A stretch of 64,000 nucleotides of DNA from Candidatus Gastranaerophilales bacterium (GTDB lineage: Bacteria > Cyanobacteriota > Vampirovibrionia > Gastranaerophilales > Gastranaerophilaceae): the NCBI GenBank assembly GCA_944325885.1, contig CALVBT010000002.1, positions 124,001 to 188,000 on the forward strand. Reading direction: 5' to 3'. A program made the translations under genes and the position numbers. Numbering within the stretch: the stretch's first letter is position 1; every line of letters starts with the position of its first letter. Of the stretch, positions 16,670 to 26,163 are shown piece after piece. The notes under the pieces were generated by a model that was not told the origin of the DNA, did no database searches, and worked only from the letters and a program-made list of their open reading frames with translations.

Positions 16670-18244
16670 TTATGCTTTTTTAGCTGCGCCTGCGATTTCT
16701 GAATCTACTCTCAGAAATACCGGTTTGATTTTTTCTTTTTCCGTTATTTTACCGGCAGGTATGTCACCCCACTTGAGGCTGTCGAGTTTTGTTTGAGCAG
16801 CAGTTTCTGTTCTGTTTAATTGCTGATACACGTCCTGTGCAATATTAGGACAATACGGCGCAAGCATAGTCGCAATAAATCTCATTGACTCAAGCACGTT
16901 ATACAACACTTTTGCGCATTCGTCCATTTTGCCTTCTTTTGCCAGACCCCATGGGGCTGTGTCGTTTACATATTTGTTTACCGTATTTGCAAAGTTTACA
17001 ATCTCTGCAGCTGCTTCTGCAACTTCAAATTTATCAAAGCGTGCTTTGACGGCTTCAACTGTCTTCACTGCTTCTTTAGCTATTTCATCATCAGAAGAAG
17101 TTATAAATTCAGGTTTTATTTCTCCGTCAAAGTATTTTACCAGCATATTCAAAGTTCTGTTTAAGAGGTTGCCTATGTTGTTAGCAAGGTCAGCGTTTAC
17201 TTTTTCTTTAAAATCCTGATCAGAGTAGTTTCCATCTCTGCCGGCAGGTGCTGCTGTCATCATAAAATATCTGAACGCATCGGGTTGAGTAAGTTCAAAA
17301 TGCTCCAGCACATCTTTTGGAGCAATAACATTGCCCAGTGATTTGCTCATTTTTGTTTCATCAATAGTAATCCAGCCATGAGCAAAAATTGTTTTTGGCA
17401 GAGGCAAATCAAGTGCCATTAAAAATGCCGGCCAGTAAATAGCGTGGAATTTAAGGATATCCTTGCCTATAACCTGAACATCAGCAGGCCAGTAAGTTTT
17501 GAATTTTTCAGAAGGATTTATCGGGTCGTAACCAAGAGCCGTAATATAGTTGGACAGCGCATCTATCCATACATAAATAGTCTGGCTGTCATCGCCAAGA
17601 ACCGGTACGCCCCAGCTTACTGAATCTTTTGAACGGGAAACAGAGATGTCTTCTATGTGTTCCAGCTGGTTCAAAACTTCGTTTGCTCTAAATTCAGGCT
17701 GAATAAATTCAGGATGTGTTTTTATATGTTCAATGATTCTGTCTTTGTATTTTGAAAGTTTGAAGAAGTAATTTTCTTCTTTGATTTCTTCTGGTTTTTT
17801 CAAATGGTCAGGGCAGAGTCCGTCTTCTGTCAAATCTCTCGGATTTAAGAAGGATTCACATCCTGCACAGTAAAGACCTGTGTATGAGTGTTTGTAAATA
17901 TCTCCGTTTTCCTGAAGCTTTTGAAAGATTTTTTGAACAATTTTTTCGTGCTGTTCGTCAGTTGTTCTAATAAACTGGTTGTAAGAAATATCAAGCCCCT
18001 GCCAGCATTCTTTGAATTTATTTGCGTTAGCGTCGCAGAGTTCTTTCGGGGTAATGCCCATAGAAGCAGAGGTCTTTTGGATTTTGATTCCGTGTTCATC
18101 AGTTCCGGTTAAGAAATATACATCGTCATATCTCTGTCTGAAATGACGTGCCAGAACATCAGTTTGTATTTTTTCATAGGCGTGACCGATGTGAGGTGCG
18201 CCGTTTACATAATCAATTGCCGTAGTTAAGTAAAATTTTGTCAT
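16670..18244 (-). CDS. metG: Methionyl-tRNA synthetase
   Basis: A 524-residue class I synthetase. APHIGHAY is the HIGH motif and KMSKSLGN the KMSKS loop. The zinc-knuckle insert reads CAGC then CPDH, so the second knuckle is Cys-x2-His instead of Cys-x2-Cys. It ends shortly after the anticodon-binding helices and lacks the C-terminal EMAPII/Trbp111-like tRNA-binding domain carried by many longer MetRS. A terminator lies downstream. Confidence 0.96.
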   Translation of the reverse strand: MTKFYLTTAIDYVNGAPHIGHAYEKIQTDVLARHFRQRYDDVYFLTGTDEHGIKIQKTSASMGITPKELCDANANKFKECWQGLDISYNQFIRTTDEQHEKIVQKIFQKLQENGDIYKHSYTGLYCAGCESFLNPRDLTEDGLCPDHLKKPEEIKEENYFFKLSKYKDRIIEHIKTHPEFIQPEFRANEVLNQLEHIEDISVSRSKDSVSWGVPVLGDDSQTIYVWIDALSNYITALGYDPINPSEKFKTYWPADVQVIGKDILKFHAIYWPAFLMALDLPLPKTIFAHGWITIDETKMSKSLGNVIAPKDVLEHFELTQPDAFRYFMMTAAPAGRDGNYSDQDFKEKVNADLANNIGNLLNRTLNMLVKYFDGEIKPEFITSSDDEIAKEAVKTVEAVKARFDKFEVAEAAAEIVNFANTVNKYVNDTAPWGLAKEGKMDECAKVLYNVLESMRFIATMLAPYCPNIAQDVYQQLNRTETAAQTKLDSLKWGDIPAGKITEKEKIKPVFLRVDSEIAGAAKKA

Positions 18245-18368
18245 AATCTATCCCACTTTAAAGTTATTTGCTAAGATTAAGTTACCACAAAAATAACTTT
18301 TGTGTCATTCTGAACAAGGTTTTAGAATTTTTTGCAGTACATAAAAATATCGAAAAAAGGAGATAAAA

Positions 18369-19070
18369 ATGTCTGAAAGATTAAGCGGGCGCAGCAACGA
18401 CGAACTAAGAACAATAAAGTTTACTAGAGATTATACAAAACACGCACTAAGCTCTATTTTAGTGGAATTTGGTGATACTAAGGTAATTGTGACCGCTTCT
18501 GTTGATGAAAAATCTCCAAAATGGATGGAAAAAGATGACCCCAGAGGCTGGGTTACTGCAGAATATTCTCTTTTGCCGACATCTACTCATACAAGATGCC
18601 AGAGAGAAAGAACAAAAATCTCGGGCAGAACTCAGGAAATTCAAAGACTGATTGGCCGCAGTCTGCGTTCTTGCGTGGATTTGGAAAAGATGACAGGTTT
18701 GACAATAACAATAGATGCAGATGTTATTCAGGCTGACGGCGGCACAAGATGTGCAAGTATATGCGGCGGGTATCTTGCTTTGGAAACTGCAGTACAAAAA
18801 CTTATTGCAGAAGGTAAACTCTCTGAAAATCCTATATTGGAGCCTATTGCCGCTGTATCTGTAGGGCTGATTGACGGTGAGGTGAAATTGGATTTGGATT
18901 ATTCGGAAGATTCTCACGCACAAGTGGATTCTAATGTTGTTATGACAAAAAGCGGAAAGATAATCGAATTCCAAACAACAGCAGAAGGAAACCCTTTTAC
19001 AAAACAGGAATTGTACAAAATCCTTGATACAGCGGAAAAAGCTATACAGGATATAATTGCCAAATATTAG
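18369..19070 (+). CDS. rph: Ribonuclease PH
   Basis: A 233-residue phosphorolytic 3' exonuclease that trims tRNA 3' ends. It shows RTIKFTRDYTKHALSSILVEFGDTKVIV, the RTQEIQRLIGRSLR phosphate/RNA-binding region, and DADVIQADGGTR near the active site. AAAAGGAG precedes the ATG. It is convergent with bioA with only 2 bases between stop codons. Confidence 0.96.
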   Translation: MSERLSGRSNDELRTIKFTRDYTKHALSSILVEFGDTKVIVTASVDEKSPKWMEKDDPRGWVTAEYSLLPTSTHTRCQRERTKISGRTQEIQRLIGRSLRSCVDLEKMTGLTITIDADVIQADGGTRCASICGGYLALETAVQKLIAEGKLSENPILEPIAAVSVGLIDGEVKLDLDYSEDSHAQVDSNVVMTKSGKIIEFQTTAEGNPFTKQELYKILDTAEKAIQDIIAKY

Positions 19071-19072
19071 GC

Positions 19073-20437
19073 TTAAGTATTAGGCTCGGTAACTGTCTGT
19101 ATTGCATAATATGCAATTTGCGTAAGCATTTCGATTTGTGCCTCTGTTATTATTAACGGAGGCATAAAATATATTACGTTGCCGATTGGTCTTAGGATTG
19201 CACCCATTTTTAGTGCTTCAAGAAACACTTTATGCCCGATTCTTTCTTCAAAAGGATAAGGCTCTTTTGTTTCTCTGTCTTTGACAAGTTCTATTGCGCC
19301 AATCATACCTATATGTCTTATATCTCCGACATGTTTCAGGTTCTTAAATTTTTGCAGATTCTTTTTGAAAATTTCTGCTTTAAGCGGCAGGTTTTCTACT
19401 ATTTTTGCTTCTTGCATTATTTTTAAAGTTTCTACAGCAACGGCACAGGCTATGGGATTCCCTGTAAAGCTGTGGCCGTGGTAGAAGGTTTTTACTTTGT
19501 CAAAGTCGTCATAAAAAGCATTGTAGATTTTGTCAGTTGTAATCGTTGCTGCCAGCGGTACATATCCGGCTGTTATTCCTTTTGCTACGCAGAAAATATC
19601 AGGTTTTATGCCGGCATGTTCAAATGCAAAATATTTGCCTGTTCTGCCAAAGGCCATTGCCACCTCGTCATCTATCAGCAGTATGTCGTATTCGTCACAC
19701 AGGATTCTTAGTCTGTTGAGGTATTCCGCAGGATATATTCTCATGCCTGCCGCACCCTGTACAAGCGGCTCTACTATCATTGCAGCTATTTCGTTGTGGT
19801 GTTCTTTAAAGAGTTTTACAACTTCTTTTAAGCACTCAATGTTGCATTTTCCCTGCTGACATCCTGCCGGACATCTGTAACAATACGGAGCAGAAACTTT
19901 GAGCGTGTTGAATACGAGCGGTTGAAATATTTTTTTGTATATATCTATGCCGCCGACGGATACAGACCCGAGTGTGTCGCCGTGGTAAGAATCAGTCATT
20001 GATACAAAGTATCTTTTTTGCGGCTGCCCTTTCTGGTACCAGTACTGGTATGCCATTTTTATGGCAACTTCTACTGCTGTAGAACCGTCATCAGAATAAA
20101 ATACCTTTGCGAATGGTTCTCCTGCCAGTTTTACAAGTCTTTCTGCAAGTTCTATTGCCGGTCTGTGCGTAAAATCAGCAAGCAGAATATGTTCGATTTT
20201 GTTTGCCTGTTCATATAAAATTTTGTTTAATCTCGGCACACTGTGACCGAGCGTGTTTACCCACCACGAAGAAACTCCGTCTATGTACTGGTTCCCTTCA
20301 GCATCATAGACGTAAATCCCGTCGCCACGCTCAATGAGTATCGGTTTGAAATTTTCACCCTCGTACTGTTTGTGTTGTGTATCAGGGTGCCAAACATATT
20401 TCAGGTCTTTTGCAATCCATTCGTCTTTTGTCGTCAT
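19073..20437 (-). CDS. bioA: Adenosylmethionine-8-amino-7-oxononanoate aminotransferase
   Basis: A 454-residue class III PLP aminotransferase of biotin synthesis that converts KAPA to DAPA using SAM. DGVSSWWVNTLGH, DSYHGDTLGS, the PLP-pocket LLIDDEVAMAFGRTGKYFAFEH and the lysine in FCVAKGITAGYVPL match BioA specifically. No bioB, bioD or bioF is in the window, so the pathway genes are scattered or biotin intermediates are scavenged. Confidence 0.93.
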   Translation of the reverse strand: MTTKDEWIAKDLKYVWHPDTQHKQYEGENFKPILIERGDGIYVYDAEGNQYIDGVSSWWVNTLGHSVPRLNKILYEQANKIEHILLADFTHRPAIELAERLVKLAGEPFAKVFYSDDGSTAVEVAIKMAYQYWYQKGQPQKRYFVSMTDSYHGDTLGSVSVGGIDIYKKIFQPLVFNTLKVSAPYCYRCPAGCQQGKCNIECLKEVVKLFKEHHNEIAAMIVEPLVQGAAGMRIYPAEYLNRLRILCDEYDILLIDDEVAMAFGRTGKYFAFEHAGIKPDIFCVAKGITAGYVPLAATITTDKIYNAFYDDFDKVKTFYHGHSFTGNPIACAVAVETLKIMQEAKIVENLPLKAEIFKKNLQKFKNLKHVGDIRHIGMIGAIELVKDRETKEPYPFEERIGHKVFLEALKMGAILRPIGNVIYFMPPLIITEAQIEMLTQIAYYAIQTVTEPNT

Positions 20438-20527
20438 AATTTTTTCTTTTGTTTAATGTTTTTGAGTCTGTTGATATATAAAATATTATTACAAAAGACT
20501 TTTGGTTTGTAGTATCGGATTGGTTAT

Positions 20528-21631
20528 CTATATTACAAATTTTCCGTCTTTGTAAATTAGCTTGTCATCAGCATAGATTTCAGAACCGTTTTTCATGTTT
20601 TTAATCAAATCCCAGTGCAGTCCGGAAACATTTTTGCCGCCGGCTTCCGGATAAGATGCGCCGAGTGCCATGTGGATTGCGCCGCCGATTTTTTCATCAA
20701 AGAGAATATTTCCTGTGATTTCTTGAATCATACTGTTGGTTCCGATAGCAATTTCTCCGACAAATCTTGATCCTTCGTCCATATTAATCATGTTGAGGAA
20801 ATATTCTTCACCTTTTTCGGCAGTTGCTTCGACAACTTTACCGTTTTCCAGACGCAGGCGTACTTTGTGTGCTTCGTTGCCTCTGTAGATTTGAGGAAAA
20901 TCAAAATAAATTGTGCCGTTTGCGCTGTCTTCTACGGGTGATGTGTATATTTCTCCGTCAGGGAAGTTGCATTCTCCAGAGCAGTTCAGCCATTTTCTGC
21001 CTGTTGTGTCAAAAGTTATGTCAGTTTCTTCGCCTATAATATGGAGCTTTGTTGTCTGGTTTAAATAGTCAGCGAGTCTTTGCTGTTCTTTGTTTATTTC
21101 TTCCCATTTTGCAATAGGGCTGTCCAGATGCAAGTAGCAGGCTTTTATCAAAAATTCTGTATAATCTTCAAGCGACATTTTTGCTTCCTGCGCAAGGGCA
21201 TTTGTCGGGAAATCTGCTATAACCCATCTTAGTGAGCCTTCTGCAGAGCGTTTTAGCATTTTGTTAGACAGCTCTCTGGTCGCTGCAGAGCGTTGAGCCA
21301 TTTTTTTAGAGTCTGCTTTTGCCATTGATTTTGTGTTTGTCGGTGCGCCGATAGAAATCATAACATCTGCTTTTTCGTATTCCATTTCTGTCATCGGGTC
21401 GATATAAGCAAGCTGTTCATCATTGGCATATTTTATAAATGTTTCTGCAAGCCCTTCCATTGATGTTTTTACTATCGGGTTTGCACCTTTTTGCAGCACC
21501 TGTTTATAAATTTCTTTTACCAGCGGTTGTGCCTCATGGCTTGTCGCTCTAATAATTACAAGTTCTCCTTTTTTTACTTTTGTTGAATAATCAACAAGAA
21601 CCTGTGCATATTTTGACCAGAGTGTATTCAT
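20528..21631 (-). CDS. M29-family metal-dependent aminopeptidase
   Basis: A 367-residue aminopeptidase of the thermophilic (AmpS/PepS) family. Metal ligands typical of the family appear in GECNFPDGEIYTSP, VGEIAIGTN, FDEKIGGAIHMALG and SGLHWDLI (two Glu, two His, Asp). It is cytoplasmic and probably recycles peptides. Another minus-strand gene, bioA, lies downstream after a 90-base gap. Confidence 0.92.
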   Translation of the reverse strand: MNTLWSKYAQVLVDYSTKVKKGELVIIRATSHEAQPLVKEIYKQVLQKGANPIVKTSMEGLAETFIKYANDEQLAYIDPMTEMEYEKADVMISIGAPTNTKSMAKADSKKMAQRSAATRELSNKMLKRSAEGSLRWVIADFPTNALAQEAKMSLEDYTEFLIKACYLHLDSPIAKWEEINKEQQRLADYLNQTTKLHIIGEETDITFDTTGRKWLNCSGECNFPDGEIYTSPVEDSANGTIYFDFPQIYRGNEAHKVRLRLENGKVVEATAEKGEEYFLNMINMDEGSRFVGEIAIGTNSMIQEITGNILFDEKIGGAIHMALGASYPEAGGKNVSGLHWDLIKNMKNGSEIYADDKLIYKDGKFVI

Positions 21632-21698
21632 ATTCTATCCTTTATTTTGTCTGTCTTGCAGTTAATTATAATACTTTTTGTAATGCCCGTAAATAGCT

Positions 21699-21727
21699 AA
21701 AAAAGCCGGTTTTTATACCGGCTTTTT
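21699..21727 (-). terminator. Terminator of the lipid A operon
   Basis: AAAAAAGCCGG pairs with CCGGCTTTTT. It lies just past lpxA on the minus strand. Confidence 0.88.
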
Positions 21728-21751
21728 ATATTCTTTTGTATAACAATGTGA

Positions 21752-22540
21752 TTAGCACATTGTGTTTTCTGCTTTTCTAAGCGTGATTCCTCTTTTTGAT
21801 TCACGGATAAACTGAACAAATTTTTTGACGTATTCGTCTTGAGGAACTTCCTGTTCTATTACATCACAGGCTTTTGAGATAAGATATTTTTCTGATTTTA
21901 ATATCTTTAATGCCTCTTTCAAATGGTCACGAACTTCTGAAGGAATTCCTCTTCTTTTTAGCCCGATAGCGTTGATTCCGTGAGGAATCGGAGGACGGCC
22001 TTCACCTTTTACATAAGGCAGACAATCCATTCTTGCTGCGGAAAATCCGCTTATTATACACATTTCACCGATTCTGAGGTTCTGGTGGAAAACACTCATA
22101 CCGCCTAAAAATGCACCCTTGCCGACGTGGCAGTGTCCGCCGATTGTGGCCAGATTTGCCATAATAACTTCATCTTCGAGTACACAGTTGTGTGCTACGT
22201 GAGATGATGTCATCAAAAGGCATTTGTCCCCGACGATAGTTGCTTTGCCTTCGCCTGAGGCACGGTTTACTGTTGCATATTCTTTTATGATACAGTTTTT
22301 ACCGATAATGGATTTTGTGGGTTCGTTTTTGTAGCCCAAATCCTGCGGTGCTGTGCCTATACTTGCAAATGGAGAAATAATTGTTCCGTCGCCTATTTCA
22401 CAGTATTCAAGATATGCATTCGGCATTATTGTTACATTGTCGCCTATTTTTACACCGCTGCCTATTACTGCATTGGCTCCGATAGTTACATTTTGTCCGA
22501 TTTGTGCATCATCAGCTATTATTGCTCTTTTGTCTATCAT
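21752..22540 (-). CDS. lpxA: UDP-N-acetylglucosamine acyltransferase
   Basis: A 262-residue left-handed beta-helix acyltransferase catalysing the first step of lipid A synthesis. Hexapeptide repeats run from IGQNVTIGANAVIG onward. HVAHNCVLED includes the catalytic His. The C-terminal helical part (GLKRRGIPSEVRDHLKEALKIL) is characteristic of LpxA. Last gene of lpxD-lpxC-fabZ-lpxA, 2 bases after fabZ. Confidence 0.96.
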   Translation of the reverse strand: MIDKRAIIADDAQIGQNVTIGANAVIGSGVKIGDNVTIMPNAYLEYCEIGDGTIISPFASIGTAPQDLGYKNEPTKSIIGKNCIIKEYATVNRASGEGKATIVGDKCLLMTSSHVAHNCVLEDEVIMANLATIGGHCHVGKGAFLGGMSVFHQNLRIGEMCIISGFSAARMDCLPYVKGEGRPPIPHGINAIGLKRRGIPSEVRDHLKEALKILKSEKYLISKACDVIEQEVPQDEYVKKFVQFIRESKRGITLRKAENTMC

Positions 22541-22542
22541 TC

Positions 22543-23004
22543 TTATACCTCTACTACTGAAAAAATCATATCAGCGGACATTGCAAGTTTGCCTTCTACC
22601 ATAGCTTTGCCCTGTGCTTTGATGATAGGGCCTTTTATTTTGATAAGTTCAACTTCCATATCCAGTCTGTCACCGGGGCGGACTATTCTTTTGAATCTGC
22701 AGTTGTCAATGCCTGCATAAACAACGAGTTTGCCTTTGTATTCCGGCATTGTCATCAGTATACCTGCTCCGAGTTGAGCAAGTGCTTCTGCCTGCAATAC
22801 CCCTGGCATAATCGGGTTGCCCGGAAAATGACCCTGAAAGAAGGGTTCATTGAAGGTAAGGTTCTTGTAACCTTTTGAATATTTGCCCGGAACGCATTCT
22901 GTAATGCGGTCAACTAATAAAAACGGATATCTGTGAGGAATCATATCCATAATTTGCATTATGTCAAACTGGAGAGTTCCTTCAGCTGTGTTTTGTTCTG
23001 TCAT
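22543..23004 (-). CDS. fabZ: 3-hydroxyacyl-[acyl-carrier-protein] dehydratase
   Basis: A 153-residue hot-dog-fold dehydratase. IPHRYPFLLVDR and the catalytic HFPGNPIMPGVLQAEALAQ helix with His and Glu are intact. It dehydrates hydroxyacyl-ACP and competes with LpxA for the same substrate, which explains its place between lpxC and lpxA. It is a separate protein, not fused to LpxC as in Bacteroidetes. Confidence 0.96.
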   Translation of the reverse strand: MTEQNTAEGTLQFDIMQIMDMIPHRYPFLLVDRITECVPGKYSKGYKNLTFNEPFFQGHFPGNPIMPGVLQAEALAQLGAGILMTMPEYKGKLVVYAGIDNCRFKRIVRPGDRLDMEVELIKIKGPIIKAQGKAMVEGKLAMSADMIFSVVEV

Positions 23005-23022
23005 CTATAACTCCTTATTGAA

Positions 23023-23841
23023 TTAAACGTCTTTTTTTATTTTGTCTTTCAGCATTTTTGCTACTTTGACATGAACAGCGTGTCCTGCTTCTTTAACAAT
23101 AACTTCTGCTTTCAAATCAAGCGGATTGAAACCTGTTAAGTAAAAATCACCGATTAAATCAAGAATTTTGTGTTTTACCGGTTCAAATTCACTTTTCAAC
23201 TCTGATGTGTAGCCGTCATCTGTCATGCCTACTGTATTTTCGAGGCTGACCCCTCTTGCATATCCTGCAGCCTGCAGCATTTCGAGTTCTTTTAAGTAGC
23301 CGAAAGTTCTTGCTTCAATAATTTCGTTCATTTTGTCTTTGTCTAAAGACACCCATCTGTGATTGAGTTCAGGATGGTTGAAGTTTACTGCATAAGTTAC
23401 TTTAAATTCATCAGAAGGTACAACAATCAAATGAGTTTTGCCGTTGAAATAAGAAACCGGCTCAGAAAGTGTATAGCTTTCTTTTGCTGTGTTTCCCGCT
23501 TCTTTAAAAATTTCTACCCATTCAGCAGAACCGCCGCCTAAAATAGGCATTTCAAAATGCGAAAGATATACATCAATTGCTTCAATATGACAAATTGCAC
23601 ATGCTGCCATAAAATGCTCAATGAGCATAACCTTCATATTTTGATTTCCGATTACGGTGCAGTGTTCTGTAGAAACAACATTGTCAACTGATGCCTCAAC
23701 AACATTGTCCCCGAGGTGGAATCTTATACCTTTTTTGTCGGAAGGTACCAGTTTTGCTGTTGAATCCAGCCCTGTCATCAGACCTTTTGAAGTAACTGTT
23801 GCTTCTTTTGCTATTGTGTTAACTGTTGTTGTCATATTCAT
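23023..23841 (-). CDS. lpxC: UDP-3-O-acyl-N-acetylglucosamine deacetylase
   Basis: A 272-residue zinc deacetylase, the committed step of lipid A synthesis. Zinc ligands are in IEHFMAA (His) and KHKILDLIGDFYL (His, Asp), and GHAVHVKVA carries the catalytic His. It is shorter than the E. coli enzyme (305) and the usual DGSA loop reads GGGSAEW. The start overlaps the lpxD stop as TAATG. Confidence 0.93.
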   Translation of the reverse strand: MNMTTTVNTIAKEATVTSKGLMTGLDSTAKLVPSDKKGIRFHLGDNVVEASVDNVVSTEHCTVIGNQNMKVMLIEHFMAACAICHIEAIDVYLSHFEMPILGGGSAEWVEIFKEAGNTAKESYTLSEPVSYFNGKTHLIVVPSDEFKVTYAVNFNHPELNHRWVSLDKDKMNEIIEARTFGYLKELEMLQAAGYARGVSLENTVGMTDDGYTSELKSEFEPVKHKILDLIGDFYLTGFNPLDLKAEVIVKEAGHAVHVKVAKMLKDKIKKDV

Positions 23842-24929
23842 TACTGTTCTCCTTGTTCAAATGATTCAAGAAGGTGTTCGTATTTTTTGAATTTAGCAAC
23901 AGCTTCTTCTGCAGATTTGAGCATTTTTAACTGTTTTATAAAATCTTTTCTTGGTACAGCAGGTGCGCCTATGATGATTGATTTGTCAGGGAAGGATTTT
24001 GTAACACCGGCTTGGGCCATAATAATGGAGTCTGAACCGATGCTCAAGTGGTCAGCAAGCCCTGCCTGACCTGCAATAACAACTCTGTCGCCGATTTTGC
24101 AGCTGCCTGCCAAACCTACTTGTGAAACAATCATGCAGGCACCGCCGATTTTGCAGTTGTGGCCGATTTGTACAAGGTTGTCAATTTTTGTTTGCGGGCC
24201 GATAAATGTATTTTCAATTGTTCCTCTGTCAATACAAGTGTTTGCGCCGATTTCTACATCGTCAGAAATTACAACACCGCCGATTGAAGGGATTTTGTAG
24301 ACTTTTTGTTTTGTGTTTGCTTCTTTTACGGCACCTTCTTTTCTTGCCTGTTCAATTACATCAGGATTTTCTGTTACAAAGCTGAAACCGTCAGCTCCTA
24401 TGCTCACACCGTGCTGCAGTATTACTCTGTTGCCGATGTGTGAGTTGTCCCCGATATTTACTCCTGGGTGGAACAAGCAGTTTTCGCCGACTGTGCAGTT
24501 TTTGCCGATATAAATATTTGCAAGTAATTTTGTATTATTTCCGATTACTACATTTCTTGATATAACTACATTCGGACCGATAGAAACGTTTTCGCCAATT
24601 TTTGCTTCAGGATGGATTACTGCGCTGGGGTGAATGCCTATAGGTGCATCAGGTGCATCATAAAACAGGTGCAGCAGTTTCATCATTGCGAGTCTTGGTC
24701 TTTCTACTTCGATTGTAGAAATGTGTTCAAAATTGACGCCCAACGGAACAAGAGCTACTTTAGCCTGTGTTTTTGCCAGATTTTCAATTTCTTCTTCAGA
24801 CAAAGCAAGAGCCAGTGAATTTTCGTCTGACAAAAGCGGTGGTCTGAGTTTGTCTATTGATGCGTCGGAAACTTTTGTAAGAATGCCGCCGACAATTTCT
24901 GAAATTTCTTCTATTCTGTAAGTTCTCAT
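23841..24929 (-). CDS. lpxD: UDP-3-O-(3-hydroxyacyl)glucosamine N-acyltransferase
   Basis: A 362-residue acyltransferase that adds the N-linked chain in lipid A synthesis. It has an N-terminal uridine-binding domain (about 1-100), then many hexapeptide repeats ([19 protein letters not shown]), the catalytic region [10 protein letters not shown], and a C-terminal helix. First gene of the operon, with AAGGAG upstream of its ATG. Confidence 0.96.
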   Translation of the reverse strand: MRTYRIEEISEIVGGILTKVSDASIDKLRPPLLSDENSLALALSEEEIENLAKTQAKVALVPLGVNFEHISTIEVERPRLAMMKLLHLFYDAPDAPIGIHPSAVIHPEAKIGENVSIGPNVVISRNVVIGNNTKLLANIYIGKNCTVGENCLFHPGVNIGDNSHIGNRVILQHGVSIGADGFSFVTENPDVIEQARKEGAVKEANTKQKVYKIPSIGGVVISDDVEIGANTCIDRGTIENTFIGPQTKIDNLVQIGHNCKIGGACMIVSQVGLAGSCKIGDRVVIAGQAGLADHLSIGSDSIIMAQAGVTKSFPDKSIIIGAPAVPRKDFIKQLKMLKSAEEAVAKFKKYEHLLESFEQGEQ

Positions 24930-25044
24930 CTCTTGTTCTCACTCCTTAAATCTATTCTTTATATTTTAATACTATCATTTAAAAATTACAAAAAAATTTA
25001 TATATATTTAATACGGGGTTTTTGTAAACTTTTTGTAACAATTG

Positions 25045-25078
25045 AAAAGTATATACGCAATTTTTTAAAAGTATATAC
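25045..25078 (+). promoter_or_regulatory. Tandem AAAAGTATATAC boxes 22 bp apart
   Basis: AAAAGTATATAC is repeated exactly at 25045-25056 and 25067-25078, a 22-bp period placing both on the same DNA face. A TATATATA run (a possible -10) follows a few bases later, then AAAGGAG and the start of the gene at 25116. A very similar arrangement precedes the gene ending at 46704. It looks like an activator site. Confidence 0.7.
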
Positions 25079-25115
25079 CTTTATATATATAGAAGATATA
25101 AAAGGAGTAAATTAA

Positions 25116-25391
25116 ATGTCAATTAATCCAGCAGGAGATGCAAGAAATAACAGAGGCGGCAACGGACAGTTCAGACCATTGTTGAGAAAAGCTCAACAGG
25201 AAAACAGACTGCAGGCAAATCTCGCTATCCTTGATAAAAAAGATATCAGAATGAGATTTAAAAATTCTCGTGATCCGCTTTACATTGCTTTTGATTACAT
25301 CGACAAAAGACCTGTTCAGGAATTGGCAGTTGAATTTGTAAAAGATTCTTTATTCGATATCGTAAACTTCATCTCCGGCGGCAACAGATAA
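25116..25391 (+). CDS. Hypothetical protein controlled by tandem GTATATAC boxes
   Basis: A 91-residue protein with an excellent AAAGGAG site. The N-terminal 25 residues are Gly/Asn/Arg-rich (INPAGDARNNRGGNG); the C-terminal half is helical (YIAFDYIDKRPVQELAVEF). No known family or signal peptide. Monocistronic: its own promoter region carries two 22-bp-spaced boxes and a terminator follows. Confidence 0.78.
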   Translation: MSINPAGDARNNRGGNGQFRPLLRKAQQENRLQANLAILDKKDIRMRFKNSRDPLYIAFDYIDKRPVQELAVEFVKDSLFDIVNFISGGNR

Positions 25392-25409
25392 TAAATTAAT
25401 AATATAAAT

Positions 25410-25442
25410 AAAAAAGCTCCAAAATTATTTGGAGCTTTTTTT
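25410..25442. terminator. Terminator overlapping the nth 3' end
   Basis: AAAAAGCTCC pairs with GGAGCTTTTTTT. The stem overlaps the last codons of the convergent nth gene. Confidence 0.9.
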
Positions 25443-26078
25443 ATTAAAACTGTCGCAATACTGTGACACAGGGCAAATTTCGCACATTGGTCTTTGCGGT
25501 TTGCACAGATTTTGACCGAAGGTGACAAGGATTGTATTTATATCGAGCCAGTATTTTTTAGGCAGCAGTTTCCTTAGTGCCATTTCTGTTTCTTCCGGAG
25601 TTTTTGTTTTTACCCAGCCGAGCCTGTTAGATATTCTGTGTACGTGTACATCAACACAAATTGCAGGTTCATCAAACCCCTTTGCCATTACAAGGTTTGC
25701 TGTTTTTCTGCCCACACCTTTGAATTTTACTAATTCATCAATAGATTTTGGCACTTTACCGTTGTATTTTTCAACGAGTTCTTTTGATATATCAAGAATC
25801 TGTCTTGCTTTGTTTTTGTAAAAGCCAACAGGATAGATTGCTTTTGCCAGTGTATCTTCATCAATATTTAAAAAATCTTCCGGCTTTGTTCCCAGCTCCA
25901 GCATTTTCAATGAACATGGATATGTTGTAAGGTCATTTGTCCTAAGACTCAATATGCAGCAAATCAGCACTTTAAAAGGGTCATGGAAGGTTTCCATCAT
26001 TTTTACAAAATCTCTTTGCGGCAGGTTTGCGTCTTTTATACCCTTAATGGTTTTATCAATTTTTTCTAATTTGTTCAT
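25425..26078 (-). CDS. nth: Endonuclease III
   Basis: A 217-residue base-excision repair glycosylase/AP lyase. The helix-hairpin-helix LVKFKGVGRKTANLV holds the catalytic Lys, CVDVHVHRISNRLGWV the catalytic Asp, and the [4Fe-4S] loop C-x6-C-x2-C-x5-C lies near the C-terminus (CKPQRPMCEICPVSQYC). The usual SAQTTD segment reads SLRTND. Confidence 0.95.
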   Translation of the reverse strand: MNKLEKIDKTIKGIKDANLPQRDFVKMMETFHDPFKVLICCILSLRTNDLTTYPCSLKMLELGTKPEDFLNIDEDTLAKAIYPVGFYKNKARQILDISKELVEKYNGKVPKSIDELVKFKGVGRKTANLVMAKGFDEPAICVDVHVHRISNRLGWVKTKTPEETEMALRKLLPKKYWLDINTILVTFGQNLCKPQRPMCEICPVSQYCDSFNKKSSK

Positions 26079-26093
26079 AATTTTATTTATACA

Positions 26094-26133
26094 AAAAAAC
26101 AGCCCTGTTTCAAATAAAACAGAGCTGTTTTTT
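26094..26133 (-). terminator. Terminator after the ferredoxin gene
   Basis: AAAAAACAGCCCTGTTT and AAACAGAGCTGTTTTTT form a long stem with one mismatch and flanking A/T runs, downstream of the ferredoxin gene on the minus strand. Confidence 0.85.
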
Positions 26134-26163
26134 ATATTTATTTATCAATAAGTAAAGAAAAGC

